NCBI GenBank assembly: GCA_944452925.2
Contig: OX101810.2
Location: forward strand, 35,534,509 to 35,598,508
DNA length: 64,000 nucleotides
Reading direction: 5' to 3'
Source of the DNA: Chrysolina oricalcia
Lineage: Eukaryota; Arthropoda; Insecta; Coleoptera; Chrysomelidae
Every line of letters starts with the position of its first letter. Position 1 is the first letter of the stretch. The position numbers and the translations under genes are program-made. Under the pieces are notes generated by a model, which did no database searches, was not told the DNA's origin, and saw only the letters and a list, made by a program, of their open reading frames with translations. Shown here piece after piece: positions 10,991 to 23,825 of this stretch.

Positions 10991-13896
10991 AATTTTTTTT
11001 TGAATTTTTTTTTTTGAAATTTTTTTTTTATTTTTTCTAAAATTTTTTTTTTCGATTTTTTTTTTGAATTTTTTTAGAATTTTTTTTTTGAATTTTTTTT
11101 TTGAAATTTTTTTTTTATTTTTTCGAAAATTTTTTTTTTATTTTTTTTGAGATTTTTTTTTTATTTTTTCGAAAAATTTTTTTTTCGATTTTTTTTTTAT
11201 TTTTTTTGAGATTTTTTTTTATTTTTTCGATTTTTTTTTGAATTTTTTTTTCGATTTTTTTTTTGAATTTTTTTTGAAATTTTTTTTTGAATTTTTTTTT
11301 TGAATTTTTTTTTTTATTTTTTCGAAAATTTTTTTTTTCGATTTTTTTTTTGAATTTTTTTAGAATTTTTTTTTTGAATTTTTTTTTTTGAAATTTTTTT
11401 TTTATTTTTTCGAAAATTTTTTTTTTATTTTTTTTGAGATTTTTTTTTTATTTTTTCGAAAATTTTTTTTTTCGATTTTTTTTTTGAATTTTTTTTTTTA
11501 TTTTTTCGAAAAAATTTTTTTCGATTTTTTTTTTGAATTTTTTTTTTATTTTTTCGAAAAATTTTTTTTCGATTTTTTTTTGAAATTTTTTTTTGAAATT
11601 TTTTTTTTTATTTTTTTTGAAATTTTTTTTTTTATTTTTTCGATTTTTTTTTTGAATTTTTTTCGAAATTTTTTATCAATTTTTTTTTGAAAATTTTTTT
11701 TTTCGATTTTTTTTTTAATTTTTTTTGAATTTTTTTTTTCAATTTTTTTTTGAAAAATTTTTTTTTGATTTTTTTTTTGAAATTTTTTTTTTTATTTTTT
11801 CGAAAATTTTTTTTTTCGATTTTTTTTTTATTTTTTTTAAAATTTTTTTTTTATTTTTTCGAAAAAAATTTTTTTCGATTTTTTTTTGAATTTTTTTTGA
11901 AAATTTTTTTTTTTGAATTTTTTTTTTATTTTTTCGAAAAAAATTTTTTCGATTTTTTTTTTGAATTTTTTTTTTATTTTTTCGAAAAATTTTTTTTCGA
12001 TTTTTTTTTGAATTTTTTTTTTGAAATTTTTTTTTTTATTTTTTTTGAAATTTTTTTTTTTATTTTTTCGATTTTTTTTTTGAATTTTTTTCGAAATTTT
12101 TTTTCAATTTTTTTTTGAAAATTTTTTTTTCGATTTTTTTTTTAATTTTTTTTGAATTTTTTTTTTCAATTTTTTTTTTGAAAAATTTTTTTTTGATTTT
12201 TTTTTTGAAATTTTTTTTTTTATTTTTTCGAAAATTTTTTTTTTCGATTTTTTTTTTTATTTTTTTTTAAATTTTTTTTTTATTTTTTCGAAAATTTTTT
12301 TTTCGATTTTTTTTCGAATTTCTTTTGGATTTTTTTTTTCAATTTTTTTTTTGAAATTTTTTTTTTGATTTTTTTTTTATTTTTTCGAAAAATTTTTTTT
12401 TCGAATATTTTTTTGAATTATTTTTCAATTTTTTTTTGGAATTTTTTTTTGAAAATTTTTTTTTTGATTTTTTTTTGAAATTTTTTTTTTATTTTTTCGA
12501 AAATTTTTTTTTCAATTTTTTTTGAATTTTTTTTGAAATTTTTTTTCAATTTTTTTTTGAAAATTTTTTTTTTATTTTTTTTTTGAAAAATTTTTTTTTC
12601 GATTTTTTTTTTATTTTTTTTGAAATTTTTTTTTTATTTTTTCGAAATTTTTTTTTTCGATTTTTTTTTGAATTTTTATTGAAAATTTTTTTTTTTCGAT
12701 TTTTTTTTGAATTTTTTTTGAAATTTTTTTTTCAATTTTTTTTTTGAAAATTTTTTTTTGATTTTTTTTTTGAAATTTTTTTTTTTTTTTTTGAAATTTT
12801 TTTTTTTGTATTTTTTTTGAAATTTTTTTTTTGAAAATTTTTTTTTTGTTTTTTTTTTTGAATTTTTTTTTCTATTTTTTCGAAAAAATTTTTTTTCGAT
12901 TTTTTTTTTATTTTTATTGAGATTTTTTTTTATTTTTTCGATTTTTTTTTTGAATTTTTTTTTCGATTTTTTTTTTGAATTTTTTTTGAAATTTTTTTTC
13001 AATTTTTTTTTGAAATTTTTTTAAAAATTTTTTTTGAAATTTTTTTTATTTTTTTGAATTTTTTTTGAAAATTTTTTTTTTGATTTTTTTTTTTATTTTT
13101 TCGAAAATTTTTTTTTCGATTTTTTTTTTGAATTTTTTTTGAAATTTTTTTTTGAATTTTTTTTTGAAATTTTTTTTTTATTTTTTCGAAAATTTTTTTT
13201 TTCGAAAATTTTTTTTTTGAATTTTTTTTGAAATTTTTTTTCAATTTTTTTTTGAAAATTTTTTTTCAATTTTTTTTGAAATTTTTTTTTTTATTTTTTC
13301 GAAAATTTTTTTTTTTCGATTTTTTTTTTGAATTTTTTTAGAATTTTTTTTTGAATTTTTTTTTTGAAATTTTTTTTTTTATTTTTTCGAAAATTTTTTT
13401 TTTCGATTTTTTTTTGAATTTTTTTTGAAATTTTTTTTCAATTTTTTTTTGAAAATTTTTTTTTAATTTTTTTTGAAATTTTTTTTTTATTTTTTCGAAA
13501 AATTTTTTTTTTCGATTTTTTTTTTTGAATTTTTTTAGAATTTTTTTTTGAATTTTTTTTTTGAAATTTTTTTTTTTATTTTTTCGAAAATTTTTTTTTT
13601 CGATTTTTTTTTTTGAATTTTTTTAGAATTTTTTTTTGAATTTTTTTTTTGAAATTTTTTTTTTTATTTTTTCGAAAATTTTTTTTTTCGATTTTTTTTT
13701 GAATTTTTTTTGAAATTTTTTTTCAATTTTTTTTTGAAAATTTTTTTTTAATTTTTTTTGAAATTTTTTTTTTATTTTTTCGAAAAATTTTTTTTTTCGA
13801 TTTTTTTTTTTGAATTTTTTTAGAATTTTTTTTTTTTTTTTTTTGAAATTTTTTTTTTTGAATTTTTTTTGAAATTTTTTTTTTGAATTTTTTTTG
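10991..13896 (+). repeat. Higher-order unit U2 (internally deleted, ~2.9 kb)
   Basis: This unit matches U1 at an offset of about 4,601 at ttctaaaa (C at 11037), 4,602 at atcaa (C at 11677) and about 4,538 at the GGA and ttgtattt landmarks (12316 and 12808). The offset then drops to about 2,770 at the five-A segment (about 13020). About 1.77 kb of U1, roughly 8450-10220, is therefore missing at a junction near 12990. The rest, including the double cgaaaa at about 13191-13209 and the tttagaatt set, follows as in U1. Confidence 0.8.
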
Positions 13897-16800
13897 AAAT
13901 TTTTTTTTGAATTTTTTTTTTGAAATTTTTTTTTTATTTTTTCTAAAATTTTTTTTTTCGATTTTTTTTTTGAATTTTTTTAGAATTTTTTTTTTGAATT
14001 TTTTTTTTGAAATTTTTTTTTTATTTTTTCGAAAATTTTTTTTTTATTTTTTTTGAGATTTTTTTTTTATTTTTTCGAAAAATTTTTTTTTCGATTTTTT
14101 TTTTATTTTTTTTGAGATTTTTTTTTATTTTTTCGATTTTTTTTTGAATTTTTTTTTCGATTTTTTTTTTGAATTTTTTTTGAAATTTTTTTTTGAATTT
14201 TTTTTTTGAATTTTTTTTTTTATTTTTTCGAAAATTTTTTTTTTCGATTTTTTTTTTGAATTTTTTTAGAATTTTTTTTTTGAATTTTTTTTTTGAAATT
14301 TTTTTTTTATTTTTTCGAAAATTTTTTTTTTATTTTTTTTGAGATTTTTTTTTTATTTTTTCGAAAATTTTTTTTTTCGATTTTTTTTTTGAATTTTTTT
14401 TTTTATTTTTTCGAAAAAATTTTTTTCGATTTTTTTTTTGAATTTTTTTTTTATTTTTTCGAAAAATTTTTTTTCGATTTTTTTTTGAAATTTTTTTTTG
14501 AAATTTTTTTTTTTATTTTTTTTGAAATTTTTTTTTTTTATTTTTTCGATTTTTTTTTTGAATTTTTTTCGAAATTTTTTATCAATTTTTTTTTGAAAAT
14601 TTTTTTTTTCGATTTTTTTTTTAATTTTTTTTGAATTTTTTTTTTCAATTTTTTTTTGAAAAATTTTTTTTTGATTTTTTTTTTGAAATTTTTTTTTTTA
14701 TTTTTTCGAAAATTTTTTTTTTCGATTTTTTTTTTTATTTTTTTTTAAATTTTTTTTTTATTTTTTCGAAAAAATTTTTTTTCGATTTTTTTTTGAATTT
14801 TTTTTGAAAATTTTTTTTTTTGAATTTTTTTTTTATTTTTTCGAAAAAAATTTTTTCGATTTTTTTTTTGAATTTTTTTTTTATTTTTTCGAAAAATTTT
14901 TTTTCGATTTTTTTTTGAATTTTTTTTTTGAAATTTTTTTTTTTTATTTTTTTTGAAATTTTTTTTTTTATTTTTTCGATTTTTTTTTTGAATTTTTTTC
15001 GAAATTTTTTTTCAATTTTTTTTTGAAAATTTTTTTTTTCGATTTTTTTTTTAATTTTTTTTGAATTTTTTTTTTCAATTTTTTTTTTGAAAAATTTTTT
15101 TTTGATTTTTTTTTTGAAATTTTTTTTTTTATTTTTTCGAAAATTTTTTTTTTCGATTTTTTTTTTTATTTTTTTTTAAATTTTTTTTTTATTTTTTCGA
15201 AAAATTTTTTTTTCGATTTTTTTTTGAATTTTTTTTGAAATTTTTTTTTGAAAATTTTTTTTTTTTTTTTTTTGAATTTTTTTTTTTTATTTTTTCGAAA
15301 ATTTTTTTTTCGATTTTTTTTCGAATTTCTTTTGGATTTTTTTTTTCAATTTTTTTTTTGAAATTTTTTTTTTGATTTTTTTTTTATTTTTTCGAAAAAT
15401 TTTTTTTTCGAATATTTTTTTGAATTATTTTTCAATTTTTTTTTGGAATTTTTTTTTGAAAATTTTTTTTTTGATTTTTTTTTGAAATTTTTTTTTTATT
15501 TTTTCGAAAATTTTTTTTTCAATTTTTTTTGAATTTTTTTTGAAATTTTTTTTCAATTTTTTTTTGAAAATTTTTTTTTTATTTTTTTTTTGAAAAATTT
15601 TTTTTTCGATTTTTTTTTTATTTTTTTTGAAATTTTTTTTTTTTTTTTTCGAAATTTTTTTTTTCGATTTTTTTTTGAATTTTTATTGAAAATTTTTTTT
15701 TTTCGATTTTTTTTTGAATTTTTTTTGAAATTTTTTTTTCAATTTTTTTTTTGAAAATTTTTTTTTGATTTTTTTTTGAAATTTTTTTTTTTTTTTTTTG
15801 AAATTTTTTTTTTGTATTTTTTTTGAAATTTTTTTTTTGAAAATTTTTTTTTTGTTTTTTTTTTTGAATTTTTTTTTCTATTTTTTCGAAAAAATTTTTT
15901 TTCGATTTTTTTTTTATTTTTTTTGAGATTTTTTTTTATTTTTTCGATTTTTTTTTTGAATTTTTTTTTCGATTTTTTTTTTGAATTTTTTTTGAAATTT
16001 TTTTTCAATTTTTTTTTGAAAATTTTTTTTAAATTTTTTTTGAAATTTTTTTTTTATTTTTTCGAAAATTTTTTTTTTCGATTTTTTTTTTGAATTTTTT
16101 TAGAATTTTTTTTTTGAATTTTTTTTTTGAAATTTTTTTTTTATTTTTTCGAAAATTTTTTTTTTATTTTTTTTGAGATTTTTTTTTTATTTTTTCGAAA
16201 ATTTTTTTTTTCGATTTTTTTTTTGAATTTTTTTTTTATTTTTTCGAAAAAAATTTTTTCGATTTTTTTTTTGAATTTTTTTTGAAATTTTTTTTTGGAA
16301 ATTTTTTTTTTTATTTTTTTTTTCAATTTTTTTTTTGAAAATTTTTTTTTTCGATTTTTTATTTAATTTTTTTTGAATTTTTTTTTTCAATTTTTTTTTT
16401 GAAAATTTTTTTTTTGATTTTTTTTTGAAATTTTTTTTTTTATTTTTTCGAAAATTTTTTTTTTCGATTTTTTTTTTATTTTTTTTTTATTTTTTTTTAA
16501 ATTTTTTTTTTATTTTTTCGAAAAATTTTTTTTTCGATTTTTTTTTGAATTTTTTTTGAAATTTTTTTTTAAATTTTTTTTGAAATTTTTTTTTATTTTT
16601 TCGAAAAATTTTTTTTTCGATTTTTTTTTTATTTTTTTTGAGATTTTTTTTCATTTTTTCGAAAAAAATTTTTTTCGATTTTTTTTTGAATTTTTTTTTT
16701 ATTTTTTCGAAAATTTTTTTTTCGATTTTTTTTTTATTTTTTTTGAAATTTTTTTTTTATTTTTTTTTGAAAATTTTTTTTTTATTTTTTCGAAAATTTT

Positions 16801-17430
16801 TTTTTTCGATTTTTTTTTGAATTTTTTTTGAAATTTTTTTTCAATTTTTTTTTGAAATTTTTTTTAAAATTTTTTTTGAAATTTTTTTTATTTTTTCGAA
16901 AAATTTTTTTTTCGATTTTTTTTTTGAATTATTTTTCAATTTTTTTTTTGAATTTTTTGTTTGAAAATTTTTTTTTTGATTTTTTTTTGAAATGTTTTTT
17001 TTATTTTTTCGAAAAATTTTTTTTTCGATTTTTTTTGAATTTTTTTTGAAATTTTTTTTAAATTTTTTTTTGAAAATTTTTTTTTTATTTTTTTTTGAAA
17101 AATTTTTTTTTCGATTTTTTTTTTATTTTTTTTGAAATTTTTTTTTTATTTTTTCGAAATTTTTTTTTTCGATTTTTTTCGAATTTTTATTGAAAATTTT
17201 TTTTTTTCGATTTTTTTTTTAATTTTTTTTGAAATTTTTTTTTCAATTTTTTTTTTGAAAATTTTTTTTTGATTTTTTTTTTGAAATTTTTTATTTTTTT
17301 TTTGAAATTTTTTTTTTTGAATTTTTTTTGAAATTTTTTTTTTGAAAATTTTTTTTTTTGATTTTTTTTTTGAATTTTTTTTTCTATTTTTTCGAAAAAT
17401 TTTTTTTTCGATTTTTTTTTTATTTTTTTT
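13897..17430 (+). repeat. Higher-order unit U3
   Basis: This unit carries ttctaaaa (C at 13943), atcaa (14583), the GGA landmark (15323), ttgtattt (G at 15814) and the aatg word (G at 16994). It matches U1 at about 7,542 bp offset from 9038 to 9984. It therefore keeps the middle that U2 lost. It ends at about 17430, where the tatttttttt of the U1 9881-9890 region is fused directly to the gaaatt that in U3 itself lies at 14295. The five-A and tttagaatt parts of U1 are missing. Confidence 0.8.
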
Positions 17431-20400
17431 GAAATTTTTTTTTTATTTTTTCGAAAATTTTTTTTTTATTTTTTTTGAGATTTTTTTTTTATTTTTTCGA
17501 AAATTTTTTTTTTCGATTTTTTTTTTGAATTTTTTTTTTTATTTTTTCGAAAAAATTTTTTTCGATTTTTTTTTTGAATTTTTTTTTTATTTTTTCGAAA
17601 AATTTTTTTTCGATTTTTTTTTGAAATTTTTTTTTGAAATTTTTTTTTTTATTTTTTTTGAAATTTTTTTTTTTTATTTTTTCGATTTTTTTTTTGAATT
17701 TTTTTCGAAATTTTTTATCAATTTTTTTTTGAAAATTTTTTTTTTCGATTTTTTTTTTAATTTTTTTTGAATTTTTTTTTTCAATTTTTTTTTGAAAAAT
17801 TTTTTTTTGATTTTTTTTTTGAAATTTTTTTTTTTATTTTTTCGAAAATTTTTTTTTTGATTTTTTTTTTTATTTTTTTTTAAATTTTTTTTTTATTTTT
17901 TCGAAAAAATTTTTTTTCGATTTTTTTTTGAATTTTTTTTGAAAATTTTTTTTTTTGAATTTTTTTTTTATTTTTTCGAAAAAAATTTTTTCGATTTTTT
18001 TTTTGAATTTTTTTTTTATTTTTTCGAAAAATTTTTTTTCGATTTTTTTTTGAATTTTTTTTTTGAAATTTTTTTTTTTTATTTTTTTTGAAATTTTTTT
18101 TTTTATTTTTTCGATTTTTTTTTTGAATTTTTTTCGAAATTTTTTTTCAATTTTTTTTTGAAAATTTTTTTTTTCGATTTTTTTTTTAATTTTTTTTGAA
18201 TTTTTTTTTCAATTTTTTTTTTGAAAAATTTTTTTTTGATTTTTTTTTTGAAATTTTTTTTTTATTTTTTCGAAAATTTTTTTTTTCGATTTTTTTTTTT
18301 ATTTTTTTTTAAATTTTTTTTTTATTTTTTCGAAAAATTTTTTTTTCGATTTTTTTTTGAATTTTTTTTGAAATTTTTTTTTGAAAATTTTTTTTTTTTT
18401 TTTTTTTAATTTTTTTTTTTTATTTTTTCGAAAATTTTTTTTTCGATTTTTTTTCGAATTTCTTTTGGATTTTTTTTTTCAATTTTTTTTTTGAAATTTT
18501 TTTTTTGATTTTTTTTTTATTTCTTCGAAAAATTTTTTTTTCGAATATTTTTTTGAATTATTTTTCAATTTTTTTTTGGAATTTTTTTTTGAAAATTTTT
18601 TTTTTGATTTTTTTTTGAAATTTTTTTTTATTTTTTCGAAAATTTTTTTTTCAATTTTTTTTGAATTTTTTTTGAAATTTTTTTTCAATTTTTTTTTGAA
18701 AATTTTTTTTTTATTTTTTTTTTGAAAAATTTTTTTTTCGATTTTTTTTTTATTTTTTTTGAAATTTTTTTTTTTTTTTTTCGAAATTTTTTTTTTCGAT
18801 TTTTTTTTGAATTTTTATTGAAAATTTTTTTTTTTCGATTTTTTTTTGAATTTTTTTTGAAATTTTTTTTTCAATTTTTTTTTTGAAAATTTTTTTTTGA
18901 TTTTTTTTTGAAATTTTTTTTTTTTTTTTTTGAAATTTTTTTTTTGTATTTTTTTTGAAATTTTTTTTTTGAAAATTTTTTTTTTGTTTTTTTTTTTGAA
19001 TTTTTTTTTCTATTTTTTCGAAAAAATTTTTTTTCGATTTTTTTTTTATTTTTTTTGAGATTTTTTTTTATTTTTTCGATTTTTTTTTTGAATTTTTTTT
19101 TCGATTTTTTTTTTGAATTTTTTTTGAAATTTTTTTTCAATTTTTTTTTGAAAATTTTTTTTAAATTTTTTTTGAAATTTTTTTTTTATTTTTTCGAAAA
19201 TTTTTTTTTTCGATTTTTTTTTTGAATTTTTTTAGAATTTTTTTTTTGAATTTTTTTTTTGAAATTTTTTTTTTATTTTTTCGAAAATTTTTTTTTTATT
19301 TTTTTTGAGATTTTTTTTTTATTTTTTCGAAAATTTTTTTTTTCGATTTTTTTTTTGAATTTTTTTTTTATTTTTTCGAAAAAAATTTTTTCGATTTTTT
19401 TTTTGAATTTTTTTTGAAATTTTTTTTTGGAAATTTTTTTTTTTATTTTTTTTTTCAATTTTTTTTTTGAAAATTTTTTTTTTCGATTTTTTATTTAATT
19501 TTTTTTGAATTTTTTTTTTCAATTTTTTTTTTGAAAATTTTTTTTTTGATTTTTTTTTGAAATTTTTTTTTTTATTTTTTCGAAAATTTTTTTTTTCGAT
19601 TTTTTTTTTATTTTTTTTTTATTTTTTTTTAAATTTTTTTTTTATTTTTTCGAAAAATTTTTTTTTCGATTTTTTTTTGAATTTTTTTTGAAATTTTTTT
19701 TTAAATTTTTTTTGAAATTTTTTTTTATTTTTTCGAAAAATTTTTTTTTCGATTTTTTTTTTATTTTTTTTGAGATTTTTTTTCATTTTTTCGAAAAAAA
19801 TTTTTTTCGATTTTTTTTTGAATTTTTTTTTTATTTTTTCGAAAATTTTTTTTTTCGATTTTTTTTTGAATTTTTTTTGAAATTTTTTTTCAATTTTTTT
19901 TTGAAATTTTTTTTAAAATTTTTTTTGAAATTTTTTTTATTTTTTCGAAAAATTTTTTTTTCGATTTTTTTTTTGAATTATTTTTCAATTTTTTTTTTGA
20001 ATTTTTTGTTTGAAAATTTTTTTTTTGATTTTTTTTTGAAATGTTTTTTTTATTTTTTCGAAAAATTTTTTTTTCGATTTTTTTTGAATTTTTTTTGAAA
20101 TTTTTTTTAAATTTTTTTTTGAAAATTTTTTTTTTATTTTTTTTTGAAAAATTTTTTTTTCGATTTTTTTTTTATTTTTTTTGAAATTTTTTTTTTATTT
20201 TTTCGAAATTTTTTTTTTCGATTTTTTTCGAATTTTTATTGAAAATTTTTTTTTTTCGATTTTTTTTTTAATTTTTTTTGAAATTTTTTTTTCAATTTTT
20301 TTTTTGAAAATTTTTTTTTGATTTTTTTTTTGAAATTTTTTATTTTTTTTTTGAAATTTTTTTTTTTGAATTTTTTTTGAAATTTTTTTTTTGAAAATTT

Positions 20401-21480
20401 TTTTTTTTGATTTTTTTTTTGAATTTTTTTTTCTATTTTTTCGAAAAATTTTTTTTTCGATTTTTTTTTTATTTTTTTTGAGATTTTTTTTTATTTTTTC
20501 GATTTTTTTTTTGAATTTTTTTTTCGATTTTTTTTTTGAATTTTTTTTGAAATTTTTTTTTGAATTTTTTTTTTGAAATTTTTTTTTTTATTTTTTCGAA
20601 AATTTTTTTTTTCGATTTTTTTTTATTTTTTTTTTAATTTTTTTTTTATTTTTTCGAAAAATTTTTTTTTTTCGATTTTTTTTTGAATTTTTTTTGAAAT
20701 TTTTTTTTCAATTTTTTTTTGAAAATTTTTTTTTTATTTTTTCGAAAATTTTTTTTTCCATTTTTTTTTGAATTTTTTTTGAAATTTTTTTTCAATTTTT
20801 TTTTGAAATTTTTTTAAAAATTTTTTTTTGAAATTTTTTTTATTTTTTTGAATTTTTTTTGAAAATTTTTTTTTTGATTTTTTTTTTTATTTTTTCGAAA
20901 ATTTTTTTTTCGATTTTTTTTTTGAATTTTTTTTGAAATTTTTTTTTGAATTTTTTTTTGAAATTTTTTTTTTATTTTTTCGAAAATTTTTTTTTTCGAA
21001 AATTTTTTTTTTGAATTTTTTTTGAAATTTTTTTTCAATTTTTTTTTGAAAATTTTTTTTAAATTTTTTTTGAAATTTTTTTTTTATTTTTTCGAAAATT
21101 TTTTTTTTCGATTTTTTTTTTTGAATTTTTTTAGAATTTTTTTTTGAATTTTTTTTTTGAAATTTTTTTTTTTATTTTTTCGAAAATTTTTTTTTTCGAT
21201 TTTTTTTTGAATTTTTTTTGAAATTTTTTTTCAATTTTTTTTTGAAAATTTTTTTTTAATTTTTTTTGAAATTTTTTTTTATTTTTTCGAAAAATTTTTT
21301 TTTTCGATTTTTTTTTTTGAATTTTTTTAGAATTTTTTTTTGAATTTTTTTTTTGAAATTTTTTTTTTTATTTTTTCGAAAATTTTTTTTTTCGATTTTT
21401 TTTTGAATTTTTTTTGAATTTTTTTTTCAATTTTTTTTTGAAAATTTTTTTTTAATTTTATTTGAAATTTTTTTTTTATT
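17431..21480 (+). repeat. Higher-order unit U4
   Basis: U4 is a tandem copy of U3 at an offset of 3,136 (atcaa, C at 17719), 3,133 (GGA landmark, 18456) and then a constant 3,132 from about 15739/18871 to 16556/19688. An 83-bp loss then lowers the offset to 3,049 (aatg word, G at 20043). Unlike U3 it continues into the end of the U1 series: five-A segment at about 20815, double cgaaaa at about 20985 and tttagaatt words to about 21.5 kb. It lacks a ~25-bp tttcgatt element present in U1 near 10090. Confidence 0.8.
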
Positions 21481-23470
21481 TTTTCGAAAATTTTTTTTTT
21501 CGATTTTTTTTTTTGAATTTTTTTAGAATTTTTTTTTTGAATTTTTTTTTTGAAATTTTTTTTTTATTTTTTCGAAAATTTTTTTTTTATTTTTTTTGAG
21601 ATTTTTTTTTTATTTTTTCGAAAACTTTTTTTTTCGATTTTTTTTTTGATTTTTTTTTATTTTTTCGAAAAAATTTTTTTCGATTTTTTTTTTGAATTTT
21701 TTTTGAAATTTTTTTTTGAAAATTTTTTTTTTATTTTTTTTTTCAATTTTTTTTTTGAAAAATTTTTTTTTGATTTTTTTTTGAAATTTTTTTTTTCGAT
21801 TTTTTTTCTATTTTTTTTTAATTTTTTTTTTATTTTTTCGAAAAAAATTTTTTCGATTTTTTTTTTGAATTTTTTTTGAAATTTTTTTTTGAAAATTTTT
21901 TTTTTATTTTTTTTTAATTTTTTTTTTATTTTTTCGAAAAATTTTTTTTTCGATTTTTTTTTGAATTTCTTTTGGATTTTTTTTTCAATTTTTTTTTTGA
22001 AATTTTTTTTTTTGATTTTTTTTTTATTTTTTCGAAAAAATTTTTTTTCGAAAATTTTTTTGAATTATTTTTCAATTTTTTTTTTGAATTTTTTTTTTGA
22101 AAATTTTTTTTTTGATTTTTTTTTGAAATTTTTTTTTTATTTTTTCGAAAATTTTTTTTTTCAATTTTTTTTGAATTTTTTTTGAAATTTCTTTTCAATT
22201 TTTTTTTGAAAATTTTTTTTTTATTTTTTTTTTTTTAAATTTTTTTTTTATTTTTTTTGAAATTTTTTTTTTATTTTTTCGAAATTTTTTTTTTCGATTT
22301 TTTTTTGAATTTTTATTGAAAATTTTTTTTTTTCGATTTTTTTTTGAATTTTTTTTGAAATTTTTTTTTCAATTTTTTTTTTGAAAATTTTTTTTTGATT
22401 TTTTTTTTGAAATTTTTTTTTTTTTTTTTGAAATTTTTTTTTTTGAATTTTTTTTGAAAATTTTTTTTTTTGATTTTTTTTTTGAATTTTTTTTTCTATT
22501 TTTTCGAAAAATTTTTTTTTCGATTTTTTTTTTATTTTTTTTGAGACTTTTTTTTATTTTTTCGATTTTTTTTTTTGAATTTTTTTTTCGATTTTTTTTT
22601 TGAATTTTTTTTGAAATTTTTTTTTGAATTTTTTTTTTGAAATTTTTTTTTTATTTTTTCGAAAATTTTTTTTTTCGATTTTTTTTTGAATTTTTTTTGA
22701 AATTTTTTTTCAATTTTTTTTTGAAAATTTTTTTTTAATTTTTTTTGAAATTTTTTTTTTATTTTTTCGAAAATTTTTTTTTTCGATTTTTTTTTTGAAT
22801 TTTTTTAGAATTTTTTTTTTGAATTTTTTTTTTGAAATTTTTTTTTTATTTTTTCGAAAATTTTTTTTTTATTTTTTTTGAGATTTTTTTTTTATTTTTT
22901 CGAAAATTTTTTTTTTCGATTTTTTTTTTGAATTTTTTTTTTATTTTTTCGAAAAAATTTTTTTCGATTTTTTTTTTGAATTTTTTTTGAAATTTTTTTT
23001 TGAAAATTTTTTTTTTTATTTTTTTTTCAATTTTTTTTTTGAAAATTTTTTTTTTCGATTTTTTTTTTAATTTTTTTTGAATTTTTTTTTTCAATTTTTT
23101 TTTTGAAAAATTTTTTTTTGATTTTTTTTTGAATTTTTTTTTTTATTTTTTCGAAAATTTTTTTTTTCGATTTTTTTTTTATTTTTTTTTAAATTTTTTT
23201 TTTATTTTTTCGAAAAATTTTTTTTTCGATTTTTTTTTTATTTTTTTTGAAATTTTTTTTTTATTTTTTCGAAATTTTTTTTTTCGATTTTTTTTTGAAT
23301 TTTTATTGAAAATTTTTTTTTTTCGATTTTTTTTTGAATTTTTTCTGAAATTTTTTTTTCAATTTTTTTTTTGAAAATTTTTTTTTGATTTTTTTTTGAA
23401 TTTTTTTTTTTTTTTTTTTTGAAATTTTTTTTTTTCAATTTTTTTTGAAATTTTTTTTTTGATTTTTTTT

Positions 23471-23825
23471 TGAATTTTTTTTTCTATTTTTTCGAAAAAA
23501 TTTTTTTTCGATTTTTTTTTTATTTTTTTTTATTTTTTCGATTTTTTTTTGAATTTTTTTTTCGATTTTTTTTTTGAATTTTTTTTGAAATTTTTTTTTG
23601 AATTTTTTTTTTGAAATTTTTTTTTTTATTTTTTCGAAAATTTTTTTTTTCGATTTTTTTTGAATTTTTTTTTTGAAAAATTTTTTTTTTGATTTTTTTT
23701 TGAATTTTTTTTTCTATTTTTTCGAAAAAATTTTTTTTCGATTTTTTTTTTATTTTTCTTTATTTTTTCGATTTTTTTTTGAATTTTTTTTTCGATTTTT
23801 TTTTTGAATTTTTTTAGAATATTTT
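23471..23825 (+). repeat. 230-bp tandem duplication (second copy partial)
   Basis: The segment from 23471 (gaattt, ctatt-ttttcg, six-A cg word, tattt...attttttcg) recurs from 23701, 230 bp later. The copies differ at one visible base, T at 23528 and C at 23758. The second copy runs on into a tttagaatatt word instead of repeating the whole unit. Confidence 0.75.

Noticed and set aside
17342..17770. 142-codon plus-strand Phe-rich frame (also 47277-47705, 19688-20098, 1224-1640)
   Set aside because: It starts at TTG, consists of TTT codons broken by repeat islands, and its length differs between copies of the same unit because of one-base indels. I noticed only four ATG triplets on the + strand (about 5212, 9450, 16992 and 20041). 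A Phe-rich membrane protein is not credible.
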